Positions 35,800 through 48,724 are shown, numbered from the stretch's first letter. The stretch is 64,000 nt of DNA from Sipunculus nudus (GCA_026874595.1 CM049310.1:53573058-53637057); one strand, 5' to 3'. Numbers and translations: made by a program. The notes: generated by a model from the sequence alone, not told the origin.

Positions 35800-38700
35800 G
35801 TGAGTAAGTAAGATTTTGATAAATGAAGATTTAATGTTCTTTTGAATAAATTAGTTTTTCTAACCTCATACGGTGTTGGTACTTGGCGGCTTCGTCCATA
35901 AATAAGCGTTCATAACACAAGACGACTGCACGTGCACTGCAGCTGCACGGCAGCTATTGAGTGTACACTGGTTTGCAAGTTTGTTTACAAATGTCAAACA
36001 GTTCATACAGGAAAACATGCCGTCAACTTTACTAAATGAATCAAATGTCTAAGCAAATATATAGAATAGAATATATCCAGTTGCATATACTATGACTTTA
36101 CGTTTGTAGATCATTTTAATAAACCAAATTAAAAATGTGAAAAATACTTGTATTTACTCACGGCAGTTTGACTGAAATTTTGTGAATGTGAGACTGAGAG
36201 GGTCAAGGACATAATGATTATTAATTACAAGCAAAAACACAGCCAGTGTAGTGTAAACAGAGCCACATGCCTTCATTTATAATATATACAGGATGGAGCG
36301 CATATGACGGTCTGCGCAGCACTTGTTGTTTTGGTCTGACAGTGACACTGTTGTTTCTGTCCCAGTGAGCCAGCGCTATTGTTTCAGTCAACTTTGTGCA
36401 TGCACATGTTTTATACATCGTCACTGCTGACCTCGTGGCCCATCCAGCTGAAATGTAATACATACACCTCGCAGGCTGAACAATCGCATGTGTTACCCGT
36501 GCCCGAGTGGTCTAATTAGCACCAATGCCACAAATATTAGATACAAAATTACAATAATCTGATAGTGTCATTTAATGACAAATGCAAATTTTAGATAGTT
36601 ATATTTGTTTTAATTAGTGACTGGACTTAACAGACCGTTTGAAAAGGAGGAGGGAAAAGAGATTGTTGCCCAGTCTAGTTCTGGGCATGTGATGACAACA
36701 AGTTGAAACAGAACCTTTTTTAGGGTCTGACTAATTACCCAAACAGACCCAAACGGACCTGAATTTAAGCTAAAATATTTACAAAATTATATTATAATAT
36801 ATATTATGTTATAAATTATATTAAAAATAATATTTATAAAGTCTTAGTCTTTCTGAATAAATTTTGACATAATGCTTGGTAAACAAAAGTTCAATTTACA
36901 AGAAATGAAAATTAGCAAAATAAGATTTTCGGGACAATTTAATCATATTAATTTTATTATATGCATAATTTTATTTGATTTTACTCCATAAGAGCCATGG
37001 ATGTGAAAAGCTTAATTTCATGATAATACTGCAACTTTTCTTTAATTGTCAAATCAATAATGATTTATTTGCTGATCATTAATCAGGATCAGCAATAAAC
37101 AAGTTAACTGTTCAATCAAGTTTTCATTGGAGTCCAAAAAGTTGAAGAGGGTCCAGAAAAGAGTAAGTATAAAATGTAATAAAAGATGGATTTACCCTAA
37201 TATTATTTAATATCGGTCCAGTACTGCTCATACATTTTTTGAAATTTTTCTTTTCTCTTAGTTTGCTTGTGGGGGCTAGCTGTGAAAAAAAATATATAAT
37301 TCTTGTTGGTCAGTGGCCACTATTTCATATATAAATCAAAGGAATACCATGCTAATTAATTTTCCTTAGATCTCTCTTTCTCTCTCTATTTTTAAATAAT
37401 TAACAAATGTGAATAAACTTTTTTCCTGTAAACACTGTTGAAATAAATTTTATATCCAGTATGTATATGCGGAGGTGTTTAACTCCCCCCCCCCCCCTGA
37501 AAATGCCATTGGGTCACATCAGTTTTATTGCAGCTGTTAAAAATTTATTAAATAAAGAAAAATAGTGTAGATCCCATCATTCCTCCCCCCCCCCCCCCCC
37601 CAAAAAAAAAAAAAAAAACCTTGCACCTGTGGGGATGTTAGTTATATTGTAACTGTGTACATTCTATAAAACTGGACACAAATTTGGTATTATTAAATAT
37701 AAGATCCAATTGATTAAATGTGTAAACTGCTGAACTGTCAACAGATTATCAAAAGCTAACAAATGGTCATGATATTAGTATAGATCTTATGTTCACAAAC
37801 TGCTCATGTGCTTCAGTTTCAACATTAGAAAACATGGTCAGATCATAAAATTTTATCCACGACTCATTTCTTACTCATCAAAACAAACCAATCACAACAA
37901 CCAACCATATGATGGCCAATATAACCTCTTCCTCTCAGATTTTGTCTCCACATTATTTTAGATTTTTACCTTCAAAGTCAACTTCACACTTGTTTTATAT
38001 AAACCCTGGTTGCTGCACTTGACCATATAGCTTAAATAAGTGCTGTATTTTCTATGTGGAAGCCTTAGATCAAACAAGACCACTGAATACCTTTTTGGGT
38101 TTTGCGTGTTTATAGTTTTTTTTTTCTTTATTACTTGGCTTCTATTACAATAACATTATTGAATTAACTGTTGCTTATACTGTCACATAGTGTGATGCAT
38201 AGCCTCACCTTGCTCTCTGCCTCACCTAACCTTCATCCTCTGTAGGTGAAACTTGATCCTGTAGTCACACTATGATATGTATTGTCACTATTGTGTTCTC
38301 AATTGAAAAAAGAAACTAAATAAATTGATATCCTATTTTATTTTATCTTGCTTTCTCTTGCAATTAATGTGTATATATTGTCAAAGTCCAGCATCCAGCA
38401 TTATTTATATCCATTAAGTTCATGATCAGTATTACATAAACAGGTTCATTATGTTCATATTCACCACAGTTTAACACGTGTCTTACCTTTAATTATACAT
38501 TTCACACAATGTCCAATGAAAAATTAAATCAGCTATTTAATGTTGCATTTTCACATTTTTAATAGAAAATGAGTAAGGTTTGAGTAATCACCAAACACAA
38601 AAATATTTAATAAATATTTGGTACAATATAGCACAATTAAATATAATTGGTTCCTGTTAAGCACTGCATAAACCCAATACTTTCATGTTCACTATATCAT

Positions 38701-41149
38701 TTACATATACTGTGAAATTGGATGTATTTTCAGATCCAGAAATTAAGTTTCTAAATGTTGAATGAAGATCAACAGTGATCGAGTTCAGAATTGCTGTTTT
38801 TCCCAGACACCCTGCATGCAGGCATTTGCAATGAAGACAGTCATCAGGCAACAGTATTGACTACAGACTGTTTCATCAGTTTCTATGAGTTAGTTATCGA
38901 GAGTACTTTTCAGCATATTTCATTCATAAACCTGACTGTTCAGACTGAATGGGTCCAGACACCAGGATTAAAGTGAAAATATTGCTTTGTTCAAAGTCAG
39001 TCATAAACAGAGCATTACAGATATGTCTCCCACACAATTTGGTCTTAAATATCATATCGGGGGTATGAGATATTGGTACTTGGTAAACAATGTGTCTCAC
39101 ATCTGGTAAAGTGAGGTAGTTTATAGGATAATGGTAGAATGGTATGTTGATTTTTCACAGTGCCCTCTCTCATGTATACCACACGTAGTGCTCTGAAATG
39201 TAAATTTTTAGAGATAGTGTGACATAACATAAACATTATATTCTATTAGTCCTTTTATGGCATTTGATTTGTCTTCATGTAAATAGGGGGGGGGGGGGGG
39301 GCAAAATAATATGTTAATATTTTGGTCATGTGGTCCTATTTTTCAAGACCTAGGGTCACGAAGCTGTGTACCTGAAGGGGAGTAGTGAACGGTTTTGTCT
39401 GCTCTGGATGGCTTTAGCTGTTATGCCTTTAAAAACCTATTGTTTAATTTTTTATGTATGTTTAGCATAATCGCAAACAAAATGATGGTATCAGTCAAAT
39501 TTTTTCAAATCTGTAGCCAATCAAAGACATGCTGTCCAAAGATGTAAACCTGGAATATATATGTGTGTATTCTTTAAATATTTTTTATGTTTATTCTTGT
39601 TTTTTTCTGCATTGTATTGATTTCAATACAAATTTGTGATAATATGGGAGACTTTTGTGAAACATTTTTGAAATGTTATGGACTTACATGCACTCGTGTA
39701 CAGTGTATGCTAATATTGTTGTTCAAAGAAGTGGAAATGATTGCATAACCCACAGGGATGTAATTAATACTTTTTATTTCAACATGTATTCTTTGGTGTA
39801 AATGCCTCACTCATAGCTTAATGTTAAAATTGCACAGATGTGTTGAGCAGCAATATTGAGGCAATAGGATGGATGGCCAGGACAGTGCAGTGTCTAATGA
39901 CTAGGAACATATCTTGTATTTCCTGGAAAGTTCCTGGATATGGATTGCTTACTGGAATATCTGATAATCTGCATGATTACTATATGATTACATTGACCAT
40001 CCCTATTGCCAAAAAGTGGGGAGGGGGCATATTTACCCCCAACACCCTATATTGACGCCCATGTTTGTGCGTTATGTAGCTGGCAAGTATCTGTTCACAT
40101 GATGTTGCATCAACAAACCACAGTCCTGTAACATTTCTCCAAAAATTACTTTCTTCAGGGAACACTGAGGTTTTATATGTTTTCCTTGTATGTAGTGTTT
40201 ATATTTTGCTTACCCATGACACAGACATCACAATTACTTGTAACAAAGTAGTTGTCCTCAGTGTCTTGAGCAAATATGGGCAGTGGACACACTGCACGAC
40301 TCGCCACCCACCAGCCATTTTGCCTTCACACCAGGAAACCATTCTGGGTATTTTTTATCTGTAAATGTCAAATAAAGGAGCAACGATAGAATCTCTCACC
40401 CCCTGGCACTGTCTTGACAAGGTATGTGTGTATATGGATGGATGACATGATGATTATAATTTATGTAATGAAGATGTAACATACATAAAATAATATATGG
40501 GCAATTCAAGTTAAATGCAGCTAAATGTAAGTGTCTTCTGTTCACACTAGTCTCATGTTTATGACAGTTGCGTGAGCTATTCTATAGTCGTGTCTTAATA
40601 AATACTCAGAATTTAATATCTTAAACATTAAATGATCCCGGCCCTAATATTTATTATTACAGTGATTAACAGACGGTCACTAAACGACCAGTTAATACGG
40701 ATGTATTTTGACATTTCTTTGTTTACATCGTAACGCCACCTTTTATCACCCATTGTTTTTACCCATTTAATCTTTGAATGGCACTGCATTTGCATGTTGA
40801 ATGTGGGAAACCTTGTAGATATACTAAAAACAAACACTTGTTTTACCTTTCTTTCGAATTTGATTAAATGAAAGTCCACGGCATTTCAGATGGGAGGCGA
40901 TGTAACCCACCATGCAGCAACATTTCCCTCCTGACCAGCTGACATCTGCCAACTGTCAGGCGTTCACGCGACGGACGACAGATGGACTTGCAAGTGCCTG
41001 TGTAAAATAATATACCGGTCAAATTCGGATTATCTATGTAATGTTTTCTTATACAAAAGCTTAGACCTAAGTTTTTTAAATGATTTGTATGAAAGGTCTG
41101 ATAAGTATGTTTTCTAAGAAAAAAGAATATTCGCCTACCTGCCGGTACC
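35800..41149. other. Probable intron or intergenic DNA
   Basis: Contains C, A and G homopolymers (37485, 37585, 37602, 39286) and the dispersed repeat at 37621-37990. Several AG-preceded short open stretches occur (38736, 39838). An AATAAA at about 40371 follows an AG-flanked segment at 40260. These could be exons of a non-coding transcript, but each signal alone is weak. Confidence 0.3.
37621..37990 (+). repeat. Dispersed repeat, copy 2
   Basis: Partner of 31850-32130 in the same orientation. It is longer because of about 90 bp of extra sequence before the CTGCTCATGTGCTTCAGTTT block. Confidence 0.65.
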
Positions 41150-41262
41150 CGCTGACAAGTCGTCCCGCCGGAAGTAAACATCCCCTCTTTTGATTCGCGC
41201 ATGCGCGACGCAACGTGTGACGTAACGGGCAAGTTGGCAGTCCATCTCTTTCTATGTCTATG
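41150..41262 (-). promoter_or_regulatory. CpG-rich promoter-like cassette (right, inverted copy)
   Basis: On the minus strand it reads: the same 31-bp start, TTACGTCACACG, GCGCATGCGCG (an NRF-1-type palindrome), AAGAGGGG, then ACTTCCGGCGGGACG (ETS core). The order matches the left copy at 35582. A donor-like GGCAG|GTAGGC follows at about 41137. A possible minus-strand acceptor lies at about 40992, but the sequence behind it gives no convincing protein. The two copies face each other across 5.6 kb. Confidence 0.45.
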
Positions 41263-41310
41263 ACTAAAACAAACGAATAAGGAGAAACCCCACATGTGAC
41301 ATCATTTAAG

Positions 41311-41506
41311 CGGAATTCCCCTGCGTTTGCCGCGCGGCAAACGCAGTAATCCAGCACTGCTGGATTCCAAAACTGACGCGTGCGTTTGCCGCGCGGCAAT
41401 CGCATACATGGAAATAGTACATGACTTTTTAACTGCATGGTTGGATTTTCGCCGCGCGGCAGCCGCGCGGCAAACGCTTGCAAAACGCGTACATGGAAAA
41501 GCACCC
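41311..41506. mobile_element. GC-palindrome MITE, truncated copy
   Basis: Contains GTTTGCCGCGCGGCAAAC, a perfect 18-bp palindrome that extends to 22 bp, at about 41324-41345, plus partial versions at about 41382 and 41450-41478. The right end ACATGGAAAAGCACCC is followed by TTA (41507-41509). Its reverse complement aligns with 43505-43640. The matching left TIR is missing, so it is truncated. Palindromes produce similar open frames on both strands; these are not genes. Confidence 0.6.
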
Positions 41507-41547
41507 TTAGGCCGGATTGGAGGATTCGTTTTCACTGATGGTGGATC

Positions 41548-41550
<3 letters not shown>

Positions 41551-41619
<69 letters not shown>
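41551..41619. repeat. (TA)n microsatellite
   Basis: Uninterrupted TA dinucleotides. Similar long runs occur at 42749-42826, 46318-46362, 56730-56770 (interrupted) and 57929-57990 (interrupted). Confidence 0.95.
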
Positions 41620-41629
41620 TGTTTGCTGT

Positions 41630-42099
41630 TTCTAGCTATACTTGAAATTTACATAAAAAAGGACCAGCAGGCGAGGCAGTTAGAAGCTTAAAATATCAGA
41701 ATTATATTAAAATTCTTTGACAAATGAGGCTGTATATAGGACTGAACTGGGCCGGAGCTGAAACGCTAAGGGATAAATTAAGATCCCGGGGCGCTTCTGC
41801 GAGTTTCGAATAAAAACAAAACGTGTAGACTGAACAATTAGGCAGTGTAAAGCATAAAACTGACAAAATAAACGATCAAAGTAACTTAAAGAGCCTCGGT
41901 GAATGAAATCCATGTTAATATTACACATAATAAATGATAATTATGCCATTCATCAGTCCCTACAGGCGCACTCAGCATGTGTGCTCCACTTCGGCATATA
42001 TTTATACCAAATCGCCGGCTGGCATTATGGTGCACTGTGGAGGTGGCCTGTTCCCTGATCTGTATTACTCATAAATTATATAGTATTATCCCTTGAAAA
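41630..42099. other. Unannotated DNA
   Basis: No exon or repeat copy was recognised. A 73-codon minus-strand open frame at 41707-41928 has no domain similarity. Confidence 0.35.
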
Positions 42100-42740
42100 A
42101 TCTCATACCTGACCAATTTTTTTGGGTAACTGCATTAGAGTTTCAGAACCAATAGCTTAAATCCATGTATTTATGGTATTTGAAAATTAAATCAACAGTG
42201 CTTACAAGAAAACAATATGCGATAGTCAAAGTATAGGGTGAAATTCATGGTAGTGAATTAACATTGGTTGATTACTTTAAAAATACTCTGAATTTCTGAC
42301 CTGATCTTCGGTGCATACTGACATAAAAATTAACTGGAGTAGTTTTCTGGTTGAACTGAGCTCCAGCTTAAGCAGATAACTTATTCATTGAGTAAAAAGA
42401 TTCTCGACCAAACACATGATCCAGTCCATATTTTTTTCTAATAACCCAATACTAACTTAATTTTCATAATATACATCAGACCTATAATGAAAAGCTCTGT
42501 GCTTTAATCAGAACAATACAAGCTAAACATTTTTTTTAATAAAAGGCAGTCTTGAATTTGTATAATAGGTTTTGAATGCAAACTGATTTAGTTTAATTTT
42601 TCAAAGGAACAAAGCACAGTGACCTAGTTTCCGGTTTGGTAGAACTTCTGTACATCGTACTGTATGTAAAACAACGATGTAAAATCATGCTAATCTAACG
42701 GGCAGACAAACTGCTGATAGGACGATTAGAGACAGTGGAT
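42100..42740 (+). mobile_element. Diverged relic of element family H
   Basis: Blocks follow the order of 2550-3110: GAAAATTAAATC..CAGT.CTTACA.GAAAA, TAAAAGGCAGTC.TGAA-like sequence, then CAAAGGAAC.AAG..CA.TGACC. The characteristic left and right ends are absent, and the right side runs into a (TA)n tract at 42749. Heavy divergence suggests an old copy. Confidence 0.4.
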
Positions 42741-42744
42741 CATC

Positions 42745-42830
<86 letters not shown>

Positions 42831-43259
42831 TCTGAACTAACGAAGCAATATCGCCCTCCTTTTATTTTGCAACAGCAACAATCAATAAGCTCATTTATAA
42901 ATCTCTATATGATATATTTGACTTTTTTCCCCTTTATTTATTATTCTTATGGAATCAATCTTGGTTTGGACTCTTGACACGTATGCCCCTGTGCTCTATT
43001 GACAAAGTGGTCTTAGTTATACATCCTTTGGCCCGGAAACAAGAGGGTGTTATACAGCCCTCTTTGCATGAGAGGGGTCAATCAACACTTTTCTCTTTAT
43101 CCCCTCTCACACGGCAACAAACATCCAGAAATGGTTAAACATAAAGTTCGGTATAATTTTTCCGATTATAGCATATCAGTAGGTGAGTATTTTAACAGGT
43201 GGAACTCGGATGCTCAGCAGAAGGGGGGGGGGGGGTTCGTCCGAACCTACCGAACCCCC

Positions 43260-43930
43260 TCTAGCCTACGGGCCTGTACGTCCGCACTGGAGTTCGCTTT
43301 ACAAAATCCTAAATCGGTTTATACAAGACACCTTGAGTTTGCTGTCCGCACTTGGTTCGTATTCCAATTCAAGCCTGCAAATGAGCGCTCCTTTGCGCAA
43401 CGCATGCTGGGGCAACATCACGGGTAGCGATCAAGGCCGCTCGCTGAAACTGGACTCATTCGGACTAGAAGCGGGTTTGCCTGTACGCACTAGAAACCGG
43501 TTTAGGGCGTATTTCCATGTACGCGTTTTGCGAGCGTTTGCCGCGCAGCGAAAATGCATCCAGTTAAAAAGTCATGTGCTAATTTCATGTATGCGATTGC
43601 CGCGCGGCAAACGCATGGGAATTCCGCATCTATGACGTCACATTTGGGATTTTCCCGTGCTCGTATGTTGAAGTCCGTTCAGCTGTGTCAGGAAGGCATG
43701 CGATTGCCGCGTGGCAAACGCATACAAAACGCTCACATGAAAATGGACTGGCCGCCCGGCAAACGCATGCGTTTGACGCGTGGCAGTTTCTGCCGCGCAC
43801 ATGGAAAAGCATCCTTACTGTAAACCGCACTAAAGTAAACCGGACTACTGAAGACCGCATTTCAAACGGACTACAGTAAACCGAACTGGTGCGGATTAAT
43901 GACCTAGTGCGGACAGAGTAAACCGATTTA
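43260..43930. mobile_element. Element with clustered inverted subterminal motifs
   Basis: Left of the palindrome MITE, GTCCGCACT-type motifs occur at 43280, 43344 and (as GTACGCACT) 43483, associated with CGGTTTA. Right of it the complements occur: TAAACCG at 43821, GTAAACCGG near 43835, GTAAACCG near 43876 and CTAGTGCGGAC at 43904-43914. Arrays of short motifs facing inward from both ends are typical of transposase-binding subterminal regions. Exact outer ends were not found. The 150-codon open frame at 43183-43635 runs through this and is not considered a gene. Confidence 0.45.
43505..43814. mobile_element. GC-palindrome MITE with TTA target duplications
   Basis: TTA at 43502-43504 and 43815-43817 bracket 310 bp. 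The left end is GGGCGTATTTCCATGTACGCG; read from the right, the other end is GGATGCTTTTCCATGTGCGCG (positions differ at six). Inside are several GCCGCGCGGCAAACGC-type palindromes. The TTA duplication and GG-initial TIRs point to the PIF/Harbinger group. Confidence 0.65.
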
Positions 43931-43939
43931 CGATCCGGA

Positions 43940-45244
43940 TTATTTGCTAGTTAGGACACGGCCTATGTTGAAAAGATTAAACAGGGCTAGAAAACAGATG
44001 AGGAATCACTCAGTGAATGCATTCACAGTAGTCGGGAGCTCGAGGGGGACTGGACCCCCTCCCACTTTTGAGCCAACGAAGCTTTTTTTTTCGGTTTTGG
44101 CCTACCCATTTTTCCAGATATTAGGACCTTTTTTCAGGTCATCTCACTAGTCATCCTGGGTTAAGCCCCCTTTCAAACTCCTGGTTCCGTCCCTGATTTA
44201 TACCGATATACATTATACATATACTTATGATAGAGCACTTTGGCAATGGTCTCTATTTTGCGAAGCACCCTTAGGCTTCCATTTCCGTAGCGTAAAAATG
44301 CCTTGATAGGCAGTGAACAATATAATCGTGTTCCTAAAAAAACTAACAAATACACGTTTCATTACGTTTAGTGCTTCCTCTACGGAAATAAAAAATATTT
44401 TATGGCAAAGAAACTTCTGTTTTACTGAAAAGTACATTAATCACCAGACGTGGTGACTAAAATGGAAATAAAAACAAATGAAGGGCAACTTGGCCGAAAT
44501 AAATCTTAAACTTAATATAAAAATCTAATGAAAGACATCATTGATGGATCACCCGCTAAAAAGAACAGCAAGATCAGCTTCAGCAGGTTATCACCAGCCT
44601 TCCAGTGAGAGGGGTTGTCATTTCGAATACTTTTCTCCTGTTTAAAAGAATACATGTTTATCGTTTCCATACGTTATTTCTTTCAATATGCTTACCTCTT
44701 ATTTGGTTTGTTCTTTCTTCAATTTCATGTTCAAATTGACTTGTCTCCCAAACGTGACATTTACATTAAATCATACGCTCCTCAAAGATTACATGGTATA
44801 CGGTTGTCCCATAATAAAATTATGGCCACTGAATCAAAGTGGCAAGCATTTGTATACAATTTCTTGCTTTTTGTGTTTGTTTGCATCATTTGTTATTATA
44901 TATACAGTAATAAGTAAATAAAAATAAAATAAAATGATATGATAATGTGTTTATCAGTTGTCCTATATACCTTTATTATTAATTATCTTTATTATTTATT
45001 TATACTGGTCCTACATTCCCTTTGCTTGGTATGTTTATGTTGAGCTTTCATGCTAAGTACTGATATGTTTAAGGCGTCTATTTCGATATCTGAGGTCTAT
45101 TAACTGATCATGACGCCATGAACCTTTCATAAGATAGGCCAAGGAAACGCCGAGTCAACCGCACAGGGCTGATCGTTTTGTGTAAATCCACTTGTTTAAA
45201 ACATATGGGGTGCCCGACAAAACAATCCACATACATCCAACAAG
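43940..45244. other. Unannotated DNA, no gene seen
   Basis: A hydrophobic 100-codon open frame at 44615-44917 has no recognisable domain, no splice context, and a composition explained by T-rich DNA. The block near 44040 (GACCCCCTCCCACTTTTGAG) looks like part of a dispersed repeat but has no second copy here. Confidence 0.35.
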
Positions 45245-45425
45245 TATATATGGCGGCAAGTCAGACGAGCCAGAGGTTTAATTACAAAGGGCGTTTTGCA
45301 ACTAGTGATTTCTCAACTTACGCACATGAGCAACCAAACTTTATAAAGAACTTGAGTTTCTGCTTGTCAAAACTGGCGCATTTACCGTGTTTACTAACAG
45401 CTTGTAGATGAAAAAGCCCATGCAT
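45245..45425 (+). repeat. Dispersed repeat, pair with 33.55 kb
   Basis: Diverged same-strand partner of 33550-33750. Roughly 60 bp of unrelated sequence differs just before the aligned part. Confidence 0.6.
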
Positions 45426-46314
45426 TCGTCACAGAGGCGTTAAGTCACATAAATTCTACAGAAAATTAAGGCACATTGCTGGCTTTAAACAAATCCCCAG
45501 CGCTGGTCAGTGACTGTTGTATTAATTCAAGGTTAATTCAATGTTATTCAATGTTTTGATAAATATAACTGTTTTGTTTGCAAAAAACAGGACGGATCTC
45601 GACAATAAGTCGTTTAATCAACAGAAATGAAACAGTAATAAATGTATGTTTTTTGATGGTTTGAGTGCATATTTTAGTATGGGCTTAAAAATCCTGAAAT
45701 CTGGCCTGCCCATTGAGGCTCTAATAGACTCAAGCAGATGGAAAACACGATCATTTCTCCAATCCACAAAAAGAACAGATTCTTGATAACATCATGAAAG
45801 CCATTCGAATAATAAAGTTATATTCTGAAGCTTTCATTAGCTTTCTCTTGAAGGAATATCTAAGCAACAACATTCTAACGAGGCACCTACTCGATTCTAC
45901 AGATCAGCATCTCCTTTTGTCCCCTTGTTGCAGCATCTCACCCCCCGGAATAACAAAAAAATGCCTTTCAAATGACGAGTAAGCAAACCGTTTTCACTGT
46001 GAAATGTTCTCGTTAGTGTTAATGTTAAGTGGTGGCATTATTGTTAACTCGAACTAACCCGTGGTATGATATGTAAACTGATTTCTAATATTCATCTGTG
46101 TTTCGAGGAAAAAAGGGAAAATGCCAGAGGACAGAGACACAATTTCTGGGAACGAGATATTGATTTCGGTTAAGATGTTGATTTAAGTTTACCTGAGGAA
46201 AATTTGTGGGAACCAGATGTAAAAAAAGCTGAAGGTGAAGGAATGCAAGATAGCTATTTGTGTAAACGAGATGGTAATTCAGGGGAATGTGATGTAATTA
46301 TGTAGAAAACGATG

Positions 46315-46365
<51 letters not shown>

Positions 46366-46972
46366 GACCGCATATATAGATCCGGCATTCTCAAAACAGT
46401 CTCAAAACAGGGACAGTTGGTATCAATAGATTTTGTAGGCCATTAATCAGTACAACACAAATATGCCTGATATAATGGTACAAGATCTACAGTTACTTTA
46501 ACATACAATCTGGTTTCTTTAGAACCCCCAAATTAGGCAATTGTGATCTAAATATTTTCAGCTATTGGAAAAAAAAATGATTCTGGACACCTTTAAAGTC
46601 AGACATCACAGTATCATAGATGCGAAAATATGTATTTTTGCCTGCCAAATTTAAATCAAGATGGCGGCCACAAGAGGACACACATTTTGGAGTCTTTTTT
46701 TAAAGATGCCCAGGGGCAGTAGTATACCTGTGCACAGGTTAATCAGAAATGAGGGGTAACAGATTTCGTTACATTTTTGCTATGGTTTGAGTACAGGTGG
46801 CTGCCAACGTGAGCACATGAATGAATATATAATCCTACCGGATAGACATTATGGCTATTTCAGATGTCTATAAAACTCACTATCTGAAACAAAACACTGA
46901 TGACTCAATGCACTTAGCGTGTATGTGTTGATATGTGAAACTTACATGTTTACATTGTAATATACCTTGTAG
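45426..46972. other. Unannotated DNA with a (TA)n run
   Basis: Only the (TA)n tract at 46318-46362 is notable. No exon was recognised before the acceptor at 46971. Confidence 0.35.
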
Positions 46973-47184
46973 GAGATCCAGCTGGAGGCAATGTGTCCCG
47001 GAAGCCTAGGATCTTGATCTGCCGTCAGAAATATAAGCTTAATTATAAACTGTCAGGGTTGAATATGACAATCATCCAGAAAACACGGAGCGAATCACAG
47101 GTAGACTCATCCGGTGACCGGTGTAATTATAAGGTCAGCACTCTCCTCTTGGAGAAGCTGGGTGTCCTCGGGACTGATAATTGA
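46973..47184 (+). CDS. Candidate internal or terminal exon
   Basis: After a TATACCTTGTAG acceptor (AG at 46971-46972), one frame stays open for about 69 codons to a TGA at 47182-47184. It starts with two bases completing a codon, which matches the phase-1 end of the exon at 35760. The peptide is charged and non-repetitive (for example R-K-P-R-I-L-I-C-R-Q-K-Y-K and S-E-S-Q-V-D-S-S-G-D-R). A weak donor CAG|GTAGAC at 47101 could end it in phase 0. I recognise no family. Joining to 35760 across 11 kb is inference. Confidence 0.3.
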
Positions 47185-48659
47185 AACTGAAAGCGTAGTC
47201 AATGGGTAATTTAATTCAGAGAGGCCATTAGTGACTAATATTGCCTTGCCTTCTTCACATTCAACTATCGTCATGTAAATGTGTTTGCATGAATATCAGA
47301 ATTAAACTCATTGATATAACCCGGTATAAAGAGTTATGCAATTGCTTTTATATAACAGGTATGTGGGAATAATTATAATTTTTTAAAGACACAGAACTAA
47401 TTTCAATTTTTCAATTCCGCAAATGCAGACAATCTTTGTGAAATTTATCTTTTTAACACCATAATTATATCCGTTTATAGTTTTATGGACAATTTTCATT
47501 AATACGGTAAAACTTGAGGTAAGTGACTGAACTTGCTTCTCCATCTGATTCATACTGTGTTTTGAAGCGTGCGTGTCAAATACTGTTGCACATATATATG
47601 AAGATAATTACTGTCACCAGAGATCTGTGACTTAGGTATTTTATCGCATTATATTGTACATTAATATGAAGTATCATGATTAGATATTTGATCTAAAACA
47701 CACGTGTTTCATTTGATGTAAATTTCAAAGCAGTTTAGTGGTTAGAAAGCACACGTGTTTATTTCTGTCTTGTCATCGATATTTGTGCAGGTGGAGCCCT
47801 TTCCAGAGAATGTAAATAGCTTCTTTCTCAATATATATATATTGATTTTTTTTTGGTTAAAACATGTCAGAGTCTTTTTTGGAGTGTGCGAATGCAAGAA
47901 TTCAGCCGGTTGGCTTGACAGTTAAAAGAACCTGGACGTTTACATCTTAACTGTTTGTGACAATGACTAGTGGCAGGAATTGGTTTTAACCACAGATGTT
48001 CGTTAATTTTATGTACTTTTTATATACCTTGAAATCTGCTGTATACTAGTACATACAATATTTACGCCGGTAAATACTCGGTATTCAGTATGAAACCATC
48101 AATCCACACGCATCCAAGATCGACATGCCGTCGGATGATTGTTGGTAGTGCAGGTTTCCGTTTTGATGCTGTTCTTTACTTTGTGTTCATATATATCTCT
48201 GACATGTTTAGATTCTTTTTCTATCGATTATGCAATAATGCAATCAACTTAGTCGATTTGAAAGAAAACGACCAATCATAGATTAAATCGATTTATCGCC
48301 ACACCACTTATAATTACCATGTACTCAGTGTTTTGGTTTATTTCTATGTTTCTTATGATATGAGTGGTTCCTCTCTCACTTTCTCTCTCACGCGCGCACG
48401 CACGCTCGCACACAAAACACCATCCGTCTCTGTTTTGCTCTTCATTGTATCCAATATGACCTTAGCGACTAAACCTTAATTCATTAGCACTACAAGTAAA
48501 TCTATACTTGACAGAAAATGCAGTGGGCATGATATTTGCGATGACAATTCGATTTTCTCAGTTAATTACATTTAATCACGTGGGTGACGTCTTTTGACGT
48601 ATATGGACTTAATTAATTCAAAAGGATTAAATTGCCCTTTTTTATGTCTGTTTGTATAG

Positions 48660-48724
48660 GTGTCTCCCTAGGATCGATTGATGTTGGAGCTGATATCGAG
48701 AGGAGGGATTTAGAATTAAGAATG
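48660..48724 (+). CDS. Candidate short internal exon
   Basis: TTATGTCTGTTTGTATAG, a good pyrimidine-rich acceptor, precedes 65 bases ending at a GTAGGT donor. In the frame needing one base from the previous exon it reads 21 residues (V-S-L-G-S-I-D-V-G-A-D-I-E-R-R-D-L-E-L-R-M), acidic and free of low complexity. It starts in the phase left by 35760 and ends in phase 0. It is too short to identify and could be chance. Confidence 0.25.

Noticed and set aside
36495-36525. tRNA-like A-box (CCCGAGTGGTCTAATTAGC)
   Set aside because: No matching B-box (GGTTCGA-type) or cloverleaf follows in the next 80 bases.
40864-41504. Two overlapping minus-strand open frames of about 142 codons
   Set aside because: They run through the CpG-rich cassette and the palindrome MITE. 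The sequence is explained by the palindromes, which keep frames open on both strands.
43183-43635. 150-codon plus-strand open frame, the second longest in the window
   Set aside because: It spans a poly-G run (giving a glycine stretch), subterminal motifs and the palindrome MITE. No protein family is visible.
44615-44917. Hydrophobic 100-codon open frame resembling a membrane protein
   Set aside because: T-rich DNA gives Phe/Leu/Ile-rich translations by composition alone. There are no splice sites, conserved motifs or polyadenylation context.
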